DNA from: JBBRMQ01 sp038230775
GTDB taxonomy: Bacteria; Acidobacteriota; Thermoanaerobaculia; Gp7-AA8
DNA: 8,394 nucleotides
Direction: 5' to 3'
Assembly (NCBI GenBank): GCA_038230775.1
Contig: JBBRMQ010000196.1
Span: 1 to 8,394, forward strand
Positions within the stretch are counted from its first letter, which is position 1. Each line of letters opens with the position of its first letter. Under the pieces are notes generated by a model. The model was not told where the DNA came from, searched no databases, and saw only the letters and a list, made by a program, of their open reading frames with translations. The position numbers and the translations under genes were made by a program. Below, one piece after another: positions 1 to 8,394 of the stretch.

Positions 1-27
1 GATGAACCCGATCACGGAGTTGTGAGG

Positions 28-106
28 TGTCATTCCGAGCGTAGCGAGGAACCGGTGTGGGCGGGAGGCACGATGAACTTGCCACCAACCCCCGCTCGGG
101 ATGACA
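28..106. repeat. Imperfect inverted repeat, dispersed-repeat type, just past topA
   Basis: Two 14-base arms, at 28-41 (TGTCATTCCGAGCG) and 93-106 (CGCTCGGGATGACA), are complementary except for one T/G position (34 against 100). They enclose about 51 bases that contain a small GGCA/TGCC pairing (67-70 with 80-83). The unit ends two bases beyond the topA stop codon. The arm sequence resembles dispersed 'CATTCCGAGCG...GGGATGACA' repeats that I remember from intergenic regions of several GC-rich bacterial phyla; this is recollection and was not searched. No T-run follows on the minus strand, so it is not a classic intrinsic terminator, although the long stem could slow polymerase or protect the topA mRNA 3' end. 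Bases 1-27 hold nothing I recognise. Confidence 0.6.
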
Positions 107-108
107 GG

Positions 109-2529
109 CTAGACCGCTTCGTTCGCTTCAGCAGTCACCGGTGCGCGATACCCGCACTCCGGATTGTTGCAAAGCTCGATGTGGCCTTCCTTCTTCGTCT
201 CTTTTTCCATGAGATACGGGGCGCCGCACTTCGGGCACTTGCGCGGAACGGGGCGGTTGTTCATCGCGAAGTCGCACTTCGGATAGCGCGAGCACGAGTA
301 GAAGATCCCGCGCCGCGAGCGTCGCTCCACGAGATCGCCCTCGTTGCACGTCGGGCACTTCACGCCCGTCGGCTTCGCGGGCGTCGACGTCCCGCCGCCG
401 ATTTTGCGGATGGTCTTGCAGTCAGGATATCCGGAGCAGCTGAAGAACGGACCGTAGCGACCGCTCTTGAGCACCATCTCCTTGCCGCAGTTTTCGCACG
501 GCGGCTGGGCCTCGGTCGGGATGTTCGCCTTGAGCAGCTTCGGGTCTTTCGTGTTCTTGCAATCTGGATAGCCGGTGCACGCGAAGAACTGTCCGAAGCG
601 CGAGCGCTTGAGCTGCATCGGCTTGCCACACTTCTCGCAGATGATCGTCTCGTCGCCCGCTTCCGCGGCCTCACCCTTGGCAATCTCTTTCGTGGTCTTG
701 CACTCGGGATAATTCGAGCAGGCCATGAACTCGCCGAAGCGGCCGAACTTGATCACCATCGGCGATCCACAGTTCTCGCACTTCTCGTCGGTGGCGATGC
801 CTTCGCCCTTCACCTGCGTCATCTCTTTCTGGGCGCGGGTGAGGTCCTTGTTGAACTTCTTCGCGAAGTCCTTCATCGCCACGAGCCAATCGAGCTTGCC
901 GTCCTCGATCTCGTCAAGGTCCTGCTCGAGGCGCGCGGTGTAGGTCTCGTCGATGATGTCGCCGAACGACTGCTTGAGGAGGCGCGTGACCAGCATTCCG
1001 AGCTGCGTCGGGTGGAACTTGCCCTCGTGCTTGTAGGTGTAGTCGCGGGCCTGGATGGTGGTGAGAATCGAGCCGTAGGTCGAAGGCCGGCCGATGCCGT
1101 TCTCTTCCAGCGCCTTGACGAGCGTCGCTTCCGTGTAGCGTGGCGGCGGCTGGGTGAAGTTCTGCTTCGTATCCAGGTCGAGGAGCTTCAGCGTCTCGCC
1201 CTCGGTCATCGCAGGAAGAGCGCGTTCGTTCTCCGGCTTCTCTTCGTCTTCTTCTTCCCCCACGCCCTCGAAGACCGCGAGGAAGCCCTGGAACTTGAGG
1301 ACCTCTCCCGATGCGCGGAACGTGTAGGGACCGTTGGCGATGTCGACGTCGGTGACGTCGAAGAGCGCGGGCTTCATCTGCGATCCGACGAAGCGATCCC
1401 AGATGAGCTTGTAGATGTTGTACTCCTCACGGGTCAGGAAATCCTTGATCGCTTCGGGCTCGTACTCCAGCGAAGTCGGTCGCACCGCCTCATGCGCTTC
1501 CTGCGCTTGAGCTGCTTTCTTGACCTTATATACGTTCGGTTTCTCGGGAAGAATATCGGCACCATATTTCGTGCTGATATATTCTCTGACTTCCGTCAGT
1601 GCTTCTTCGCCGACGCGGACCGAGTCGGTACGCATGTAGGTAATGAGGCCGGCGAAGCCCATCGTGCCGAGCTCTTTGCCTTCGTACAGCTTCTGCGCGA
1701 TCTGCATCGTGCGCTTCACGGGATACTTGAACCGGTTGTATGCCGTGCGCTGCAGCGTGGAAGTGATGAACGGGGGCGCGGCGGACTGCTTCTTCTCACG
1801 GCGAGCGATCGACTCGATGACGAATGAGCCGCTCTTGACCGCCGCTTCGATCTTGCGTGCTTCCGGCTCGGCGGAGATGTCGGCCTTCTTGCCTTCGACC
1901 TTCGTCAGCTTCGCGATGAACGGCGGCGGATTCGTCGCCGACAACTTCGCGGCGAACGACCAGTACTCTTCCGGCTTGAACGCGGTGATCTCTTCCTCGC
2001 GGTCGACGATCATTTTCAGCGCGACGGACTGCACGCGGCCGGCGGAGAGTCCGCGACGGACCTTGTCCCAGAGGAGAGGCGAGAGCTTGTAGCCGACGAG
2101 GCGATCCAGGACGCGGCGCGCCTGCTGCGCGTTCACCTTGCCCATGTCGATCTCGACCGGCGAGTTTATCGCCTTGATGACCGCGTTCTTGGTGATCTCG
2201 TGAAAGAGGATGCGCTTGACCTTCGAGGAGTCGCCCCCAAGAAGGGTCATCACGTGCCAGCCGATGGCTTCCCCTTCGCGGTCAGGGTCGGAGGCGATGA
2301 AGATGTTCTCGGCTTTTTTGGCCGCCGCCTTCAGCTCGCTGACCACCTTCTCTTTGCCTTCCAGAATCTCGTACGTCGGCTCGAAGGTTTCCTCGTCGAC
2401 GCCCAGCTCGCTCTTCGGCAGATCACGGACGTGACCGACCGAGGCTTTGACGATGTAGTCCTTACCGATGAACTTATTGATCGTCTTCGCTTTTGCGGGA
2501 GACTCGACGATGACGAGATTCTTGGCCAT
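109..2529 (-). CDS. topA: DNA topoisomerase I (type IA)
   Basis: This 806-residue enzyme relaxes negatively supercoiled DNA by cutting one strand through a tyrosine-phosphate link, passing the other strand and resealing. The N-terminal Toprim domain opens with VIVESPAKAKTI (residues 6-17) and carries the metal-binding DPDREGE motif (81-87). The active-site tyrosine is Y298 in LITYMRTDS. RPSTYGSI (481-488) and the preceding conserved block belong to the topoisomerase core. After about residue 580 there are five four-cysteine zinc ribbons: C584/587/604/610, C631/634/651/657, C678/681/698/704, C725/728/746/752 and C765/768/787/792. E. coli TopA (865 residues) is known for three tetracysteine motifs, so the tail here is ribbon-rich although the protein is not longer overall. 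An acidic insertion (about 421-437) looks like a surface loop. ATG at 2529 gives the exact family N-terminus (MAKNLVIVES). No clear Shine-Dalgarno lies upstream. It is the last gene of the collinear block; own promoter versus read-through is unresolved. Confidence 0.97.
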   Translation of the reverse strand: MAKNLVIVESPAKAKTINKFIGKDYIVKASVGHVRDLPKSELGVDEETFEPTYEILEGKEKVVSELKAAAKKAENIFIASDPDREGEAIGWHVMTLLGGDSSKVKRILFHEITKNAVIKAINSPVEIDMGKVNAQQARRVLDRLVGYKLSPLLWDKVRRGLSAGRVQSVALKMIVDREEEITAFKPEEYWSFAAKLSATNPPPFIAKLTKVEGKKADISAEPEARKIEAAVKSGSFVIESIARREKKQSAAPPFITSTLQRTAYNRFKYPVKRTMQIAQKLYEGKELGTMGFAGLITYMRTDSVRVGEEALTEVREYISTKYGADILPEKPNVYKVKKAAQAQEAHEAVRPTSLEYEPEAIKDFLTREEYNIYKLIWDRFVGSQMKPALFDVTDVDIANGPYTFRASGEVLKFQGFLAVFEGVGEEEDEEKPENERALPAMTEGETLKLLDLDTKQNFTQPPPRYTEATLVKALEENGIGRPSTYGSILTTIQARDYTYKHEGKFHPTQLGMLVTRLLKQSFGDIIDETYTARLEQDLDEIEDGKLDWLVAMKDFAKKFNKDLTRAQKEMTQVKGEGIATDEKCENCGSPMVIKFGRFGEFMACSNYPECKTTKEIAKGEAAEAGDETIICEKCGKPMQLKRSRFGQFFACTGYPDCKNTKDPKLLKANIPTEAQPPCENCGKEMVLKSGRYGPFFSCSGYPDCKTIRKIGGGTSTPAKPTGVKCPTCNEGDLVERRSRRGIFYSCSRYPKCDFAMNNRPVPRKCPKCGAPYLMEKETKKEGHIELCNNPECGYRAPVTAEANEAV

Positions 2530-2568
2530 TGCGGAACGACCGAACTAAGGCGGTCAATCGCAAAATTC

Positions 2569-2589
2569 CTCGCGCGCGCGTCGCGCGAG
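2569..2589 (-). terminator. Possible intrinsic terminator between methyltransferase and topA
   Basis: Perfect 8-base arms, CTCGCGCG (2569-2576) and CGCGCGAG (2582-2589), enclose a 5-base loop. On the minus strand the stem is followed by GGAATTTTG, giving only four consecutive T. The hairpin lies about 40 bases after the methyltransferase stop and about 40 before topA, where a terminator for the upstream genes would be expected. The short T-run makes it weak. The GC-rich alternating CG tract could also form alternative foldings or simply be low-complexity sequence. No convincing -35/-10 pair for topA was found in the 98-base gap. Confidence 0.35.
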
Positions 2590-2627
2590 CGCGTAAAGAC
2601 GCGGTTCTGACCGGGGCGGTGACGATA

Positions 2628-3327
2628 TCAGAGTTTGCGGGCGACCAGGATCACACCCTCGATTCCACCGTGATTCGTCCCCTCCACGTGCCGGAGGACA
2701 CATCCGGTACGGTCGATCTCGCCACGCAGGGTGGTGAGGTCGTACGCGTTCATCTCCATGTAGGGTAAACCCCGGGAATCTCCTTCGACTGCGGAGGCGA
2801 CTCGATGGACCAGCGGCACCCGCGCGCGCAGCCACCTCGCAGCATTGCCGAACACCCCGCCCTTGCGCCGGGTAGGCACCTGCAACACGGCCGTTCCGCC
2901 ACTGCGCAGGAGCGAAAGCAACGTGCGAATGATCTCTCCTCCCCGCGCGATGGGCACATGCTGCAGAACGATGAGAGACACGATCAGGTCGAACTGTTCG
3001 TCCGGAATGGCTTCAGCGAACGTCGCCCGCGGAACGTTGATGCGTGCGTGCGCCAGCATGGTGGGCGAGATGTCCACACCGACGACGCGTGGGATCCGCG
3101 CCGCCAGCGCTCGCGTGAGACGACCCACGCCGCAACCGAAATCGAGCGCGTCCCGCGGCGTGCCCTCGATGAACTCGAACAGATGCGCAACGTCCGCTTC
3201 ACCGCTGGCGAAAAACGAGGCGCGCGCGTCGTCGGTGAGGTTCGCCTTGAGAAAACGCTCGTCCGTCAGGACCGCGTAGTACGGTTCCAGACGAGCAAAC
3301 GTTTCCCACGGATGCTCTGGCGAAGAT

Positions 3328-3329
<2 letters not shown>
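2628..3329 (-). CDS. Class I SAM-dependent methyltransferase, start codon unresolved
   Basis: The fold is a class I S-adenosylmethionine methyltransferase; the substrate is not predictable. Visible signatures are motif I LDFGCGVGR (glycine-rich SAM loop), the following VVGVDIS with the acidic residue that normally contacts the SAM ribose, and FDLIVSLIVLQHVP for the later strand-and-helix motifs. The C-terminus is VILVARKL. The first ATG/GTG/TTG in frame is a GTG at 3126-3128, but this sits inside motif I and would delete the SAM-binding loop. Upstream of it the frame stays open to a TGA at 3444-3446 and encodes family-like sequence, including HPWETFARLEPYYAVLTDE, so the real protein should be about 230 residues and start close to the stop of the response regulator gene (3328). 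No ATG, GTG, TTG or AUN codon is in frame there. The 5' end given is therefore approximate. Possible explanations are a non-canonical start, frameshift, sequencing error or recent loss of the start codon. It could be translationally linked to the regulator gene. Confidence 0.75.
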
Positions 3330-4703
<1,374 letters not shown>

Positions 4704-4707
<4 letters not shown>

Positions 4708-5366
4708 GGATCTCCTAGCGGGAACGACAACCTTAACACGACCTTATCACGATCCTCATCGGCGCTCAGTTCGCCGCCGTAGGTCTCAGCAATGAGCCTC
4801 GCCGTGGCCAGCGAGAGGTCGGGGCTACCCAGTGAATCGGTGTAGTAGAACTTGAAAATCTTCGAGAGCTCGAAGTCCTCGCGTCGCGGCTTTCCGCTGA
4901 TCGAGACTTCGAAGCGATCATCTTCAGTTCCTGCCCACACGGCGCGGTCGTCGGCAGGAAAGAGTTTCGATGCGCCCTCGAAGAACAGTTTCATCGCCTG
5001 CCGCATTCTTGATTCGTGCGTACGGACGACTGCCGTGGCGATTTCGCTCAGGCTGTTTCGAGTCGCCTTGGCACACTCCGTTGCTAAAACGCCCAGATCG
5101 ACCTGGCCCAGATCTTCGTCCCGTGGCGGTGTGGAGAGGATGAAAAACGTGTCGAAGATTCGCCCCAGGCGGCGGAGCTCGGTCTCGATCGCGCTCGTAT
5201 AGCCGCCGATTCTCTCGTCCGAAGAGGCCTCGGCCATCTTCGCGATGCGCATGCGAAGAAGCTCGAGGTTGAGAACAGCGACGTTGAGCGGAGTCTTGAG
5301 ATCGTGCGCGGTGTCGCTGCTACGCCGGAAGTTGGCGCGCGCGAACTGCTCGAGCCACTTGTCCAT
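4704..5366 (-). CDS. Soluble histidine-kinase-like protein with degenerate ATP-binding domain
   Basis: A 220-residue protein with no signal peptide, membrane segment or separate sensor domain. The dimerisation/phosphotransfer helix carries the H-box HDLKTPLN, with H21 as predicted phospho-acceptor and D22/T25 matching the HDxxT phosphatase signature. The C-terminal half follows the HATPase_c layout but lacks its nucleotide-binding residues. The N-box asparagine is replaced (QAMKLFFEGA at 123-132, where QALLNLLENA is typical), G1 reads VSISGKP without the DxGxG aspartate, and G2 reads SPDLSLATARLIAETYGG (181-198) in place of GxGLGLA. The FKFYYTDS segment resembles the F box. Start choice: ATG 5364-5366, immediately after the atpC stop (TAG at 5369-5371). 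A GTG at 5367-5369 is a minor alternative. Longer extension upstream would run inside atpC in another frame and shows no family features. The stop overlaps the response regulator start (ATGA), so this is its presumed partner. By inference it may be a phosphatase, a phosphotransfer protein or a catalytically impaired kinase. Confidence 0.85.
4712..4716 (-). promoter_or_regulatory. Ribosome binding site of the NtrC-type regulator
   Basis: On the minus strand AGGAG lies four bases before the ATG at 4707, inside the last codons of the kinase-like gene. Together with the ATGA overlap it supports the chosen start and suggests translational coupling of the pair. Confidence 0.6.
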
Positions 5367-5368
5367 CA

Positions 5369-5782
5369 CTACCCGTGATGAATGCCGAGCATCGCCACCG
5401 ATTCTTCGAGGCGTGCCTCGACGCGGGCGAACTCCGGGTCGTGCGATGACAGATCCGCGAGCTCTTTCTCCAGCTGCTCGCGATCCGATTCCGCCGCGGC
5501 CATGTCGATCTCCGACGGCAGCCGGGCGGTCTCCGCCATCACGATTACGCGATCCGGCAGCACTTCGGCAAATCCCCACGAGAGAACCAGCCGCTCGTCG
5601 TGTCCGTTGTCGCGGTAGCGCATGATCCCGACGCGCAGCGTGGCCAGTAGCGGAGCGTGGCCCGGCCAGATGCCGATCTCACCGTCCGATGCCGGCAGGA
5701 CGGCCTCGACCGCCTCGGTCTCGACGATCTTCCGCTCGCGGGTGACGATCGTCAGGCGAAATGATTTCGGCAGATCAGCCAT
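5369..5782 (-). CDS. atpC: F1F0 ATP synthase epsilon subunit
   Basis: The epsilon subunit sits on the central rotor stalk with gamma and can inhibit ATP hydrolysis through its C-terminal helices. At 137 residues it is a normal family length. The N-terminal beta-sandwich shows the hallmark DGEIGIWPGHAPLLATL (residues 33-49; DGEFGVLPGHAPLL in many relatives). The C-terminal part (about 92-130) is rich in E, A and L and fits the helical hairpin. It belongs to the atp operon but is separated from atpD by 106 bases holding a hairpin repeat. The ATG at 5782 is preceded by GAGGGG at 5793-5798, which is the end of that repeat. The stop (TAG at 5369-5371) almost touches the kinase-like gene's ATG, arguing for a shared transcript with the downstream two-component pair. 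Confidence 0.97.
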   Translation of the reverse strand: MADLPKSFRLTIVTRERKIVETEAVEAVLPASDGEIGIWPGHAPLLATLRVGIMRYRDNGHDERLVLSWGFAEVLPDRVIVMAETARLPSEIDMAAAESDREQLEKELADLSSHDPEFARVEARLEESVAMLGIHHG

Positions 5783-5792
5783 GGCTTAACAG

Positions 5793-5798
5793 CCCCTC
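5793..5798 (-). promoter_or_regulatory. Probable atpC ribosome binding site, formed by repeat end
   Basis: On the minus strand GAGGGG stands ten bases before the atpC ATG. It is the terminal part of the repeat unit at 5793-5840 (GGATGAGGGG on the minus strand), so the mobile-looking repeat appears to supply the translation signal. Confidence 0.5.
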
Positions 5799-5840
5799 AT
5801 CCGCGCTTCGCGCACCTTCTCCCCGCCCGCGGGGAGAAGG
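5793..5840. repeat. REP-like double-hairpin element between atpD and atpC
   Basis: A perfect inverted repeat has 12-base arms, CCTTCTCCCCGC (5815-5826) and GCGGGGAGAAGG (5829-5840), around a two-base centre. A smaller hairpin, GCGC-TTC-GCGC (5803-5813), sits beside it and CCCCTCATCC (5793-5802) forms the flank. This whole arrangement, CCCCTCATCC plus a small variable hairpin plus CACCTTCTCCCCGC...GCGGGGAGAAGG, resembles dispersed extragenic palindromic elements that I recall from many bacterial genomes; family membership was not searched. The stem has no following T-run on the minus strand, so it is more likely an RNA-stabilising or attenuating structure inside the operon than a terminator. 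The remaining bases up to atpD (5841-5888) hold no recognised signal. Confidence 0.7.
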
Positions 5841-5888
5841 GTAACTAGCGCCAGCAGCGTTAATCGGCCGGGTGCGGGGTGCGTCATG

Positions 5889-7337
<1,449 letters not shown>

Positions 7338-7343
7338 TTGTTT

Positions 7344-8204
7344 TTATCCTCCCGCCGCGGCTGCGCCGGAAACGATCTCGATGATTTCCTTGGTGATCGA
7401 GGCCTGACGGATGCGGTTATAGGTCAGCGTCAGGTGGTCGATGATGTCGCTTGCGTTCTTGGTCGCCGCTTCCATCGCCGTCATGCGCGCGCCCTGTTCG
7501 GCGGCGGCGGATTCCAGCAGGATGCGGTAGAGCTGAAACTCGATGTGCTTGGGCAACAGGTCGTTGAGGATGATGTCCGGGCCTGGCTCGTAGATGTAGT
7601 CGATTTCCTGGCCGCGCTCTTCCCAGTTGCGTTCGAGCGGGAGAAGCCGCTCGACGCGAACCGTCTGCGCCATGATCGACTTGAATTCGTTGTAGACGGC
7701 GTAGACCGCGTCGACGCGCTCGGTGATGAAGTCGCTGATCATGCCGTCGGCGATCTCGCGGGCACTGCCGAGTGTGAGGGCCTGAACGAGGAGCATCCCT
7801 TCGCGTCGCAGCGGAATCGAGCGACGCTTGAAGAAGTCGTTCGCCTTACGGCCGATCGTCAGCAGCTCGACGTGCGGCCAGTTGTGCTCGCGAATCGCGC
7901 GCTGCGCGGCGCGAATCACGTTCGAGTTGAACGCGCCGGCGAGACCTTTGTCCGACGTGACGACCACGAGGAGAACGTTGTTCTCGGGGCGCGCCTGCAG
8001 CAACGGATGTCCGGCAATGTCTTCCACGCGCGTGGCCACCGACTCGAGCACCTTCTGCAACGCACCGGCATAGGGCCGCGCGGAGAACATCCGATCCTGC
8101 GCGCGCCGAAGCTTCGCCGCGGAGACCATCTTCATGGCCTTCGTGATCTGCTTCATGTTCTTGACGCTGCGGATGCGGCGCCGGATGTCGATCGTGTTCG
8201 CCAT
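7344..8204 (-). CDS. atpG: F1F0 ATP synthase gamma subunit
   Basis: Gamma is the central rotor shaft that couples proton-driven rotation of the c-ring to catalysis in the alpha3beta3 head. The 286-residue protein has the expected plan: an N-terminal helix (IDIRRRIRSVKNMKQITKAM, residues 5-24) that packs as a coiled coil with the C-terminal helix, a central Rossmann-like part with VTSDKGLAGAFNSNV (82-96), and a conserved C-terminal block (EQGARMTAMEAATKNASDII, 236-255) ending with the TYNRIRQASITKEIIEIVSGA segment. The ATG at 8204 overlaps the atpA stop (TAATG on the minus strand), which indicates translational coupling. Its final glycine codons (GGA GGA region) double as the atpD ribosome binding site. 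Confidence 0.99.
   Translation of the reverse strand: MANTIDIRRRIRSVKNMKQITKAMKMVSAAKLRRAQDRMFSARPYAGALQKVLESVATRVEDIAGHPLLQARPENNVLLVVVTSDKGLAGAFNSNVIRAAQRAIREHNWPHVELLTIGRKANDFFKRRSIPLRREGMLLVQALTLGSAREIADGMISDFITERVDAVYAVYNEFKSIMAQTVRVERLLPLERNWEERGQEIDYIYEPGPDIILNDLLPKHIEFQLYRILLESAAAEQGARMTAMEAATKNASDIIDHLTLTYNRIRQASITKEIIEIVSGAAAAGG
7347..7352 (-). promoter_or_regulatory. Strong ribosome binding site of atpD
   Basis: GGAGGA on the minus strand, within a GGGAGGA run, lies nine bases before the atpD ATG and overlaps the last codons of atpG. The near-perfect match and spacing fit high beta-subunit output (three copies per complex) from a start only six bases after the atpG stop. Confidence 0.75.
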
Positions 8205-8394
8205 TAGGCTGCGGCCTGATCCTTCTCGAAGTCTTTCTTGAACTCGGCGATCGCGCCTTTGACGTCGTTCGCCAGAGCGTCATCGAAGCTCTTGGCGGAC
8301 TCGACGCGATCGACGAGATCGCCTTTGTTGTCATTGATCCATTGATGGAGGGCGGTTTCGAACGGACGGACCAGATCGACGGCCAGACTGTCGA
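8204..8394 (-). CDS. atpA: F1F0 ATP synthase alpha subunit, C-terminal fragment
   Basis: This frame is open from the window edge to a TAA at 8204-8206 and encodes about 62 residues. It reads from DSLAVDLVRPFETALHQW to the end ...IAEFKKDFEKDQAAA. The segment between has the helical, charged character of the alpha-subunit C-terminal bundle, where family members typically show a V-x-x-F-E-x-x-L pattern followed by an IxxFKKxF ending. The position immediately before atpG fits the standard alpha-gamma-beta-epsilon order. The 5' part, with the nucleotide-binding domain, lies outside the window, so completeness cannot be judged. The stop overlaps the atpG start by one base (TAATG). Confidence 0.9.
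   Translation of the reverse strand, partial: DSLAVDLVRPFETALHQWINDNKGDLVDRVESAKSFDDALANDVKGAIAEFKKDFEKDQAAA

Noticed and set aside
22..1827. 601-residue open frame on the plus strand opposite topA
   Set aside because: It is the antisense shadow of topA in a GC-rich genome: arginine-, leucine- and histidine-rich sequence without a recognisable fold, no ribosome binding site, and topA motifs account for the region completely.
2253..2271. Minus-strand CTGGCACGTGATG, a partial sigma54-like -24 element
   Set aside because: No TTGC at the -12 position, and the bases encode conserved topA residues (GWHVM).
2538..2555. GACCG...CGGTC inverted repeat just upstream of topA
   Set aside because: Only five paired bases with an eight-base loop; expected by chance in GC-rich DNA.
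2628..3128. Methyltransferase starting at the internal GTG (166 residues)
   Set aside because: This start would cut through SAM motif I (DFGCGVGR), removing part of the cofactor-binding loop, while family-like sequence continues upstream in frame.
5069..5085. TGGCAC...TTGCT on the plus strand resembling a sigma54 -24/-12 promoter
   Set aside because: The gap between TGGCAC and TTGC is six bases rather than five, and sigma54 promoters are strict about this spacing. It also lies inside the kinase-like coding sequence and points antisense with no gene to drive.
5367..5579. Longer start for the kinase-like protein, extending 71 residues into atpC
   Set aside because: The extra residues are an R/G/P-rich alternative frame of atpC without homology character; the ATG at 5366 right after the atpC stop gives a clean DHp-domain N-terminus.

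Overview
This window is a piece of a GC-rich bacterial chromosome. Every gene I can support reads on the minus strand, so transcription runs from high to low coordinates. The proteins are ordinary core bacterial ones: three complete F1 ATP synthase subunits plus the tail of a fourth, and DNA topoisomerase I. The style of the proteins and the dispersed hairpin repeats fit an environmental, Gram-negative-type lineage such as Acidobacteriota or a neighbouring phylum. That placement is impression only and was not tested by any search.

Layout in the direction of transcription. The C-terminal end of atpA (alpha) enters at the right edge and overlaps the atpG (gamma) start. After 6 bases comes atpD (beta). 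A 106-base gap holding a REP-like double hairpin follows, then atpC (epsilon). Almost touching atpC is a small soluble histidine-kinase-like protein of 220 residues, which overlaps by ATGA with an NtrC-type sigma54-dependent response regulator. A class I SAM-dependent methyltransferase begins around the regulator's stop codon. After about 100 bases containing a GC-rich hairpin comes topA, and an inverted repeat of a dispersed type lies just past its stop.

The F1 genes encode the catalytic head of the ATP synthase. The most interesting part is what is attached to them: a two-component pair packed directly behind atpC. In the kinase-like partner the phospho-acceptor histidine and a DxxT phosphatase signature are kept, but the N, G1 and G2 ATP-binding boxes look lost. 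The partner regulator has an intact receiver and AAA+ core, with a GAFTNA variant of the sigma54-contacting GAFTGA loop. This suggests a regulator pair that may share transcripts with ATP synthase and may rely on another phosphoryl source, or act mainly as a phosphatase.

Other points of note are the methyltransferase, whose well-conserved N-terminal region has no ATG, GTG or TTG upstream in frame, and the repeat between atpD and atpC, whose end supplies the likely atpC ribosome binding site. No RNA genes, CRISPR arrays, insertion sequences or phage genes were seen. No gene-free stretch exceeds 300 bases.
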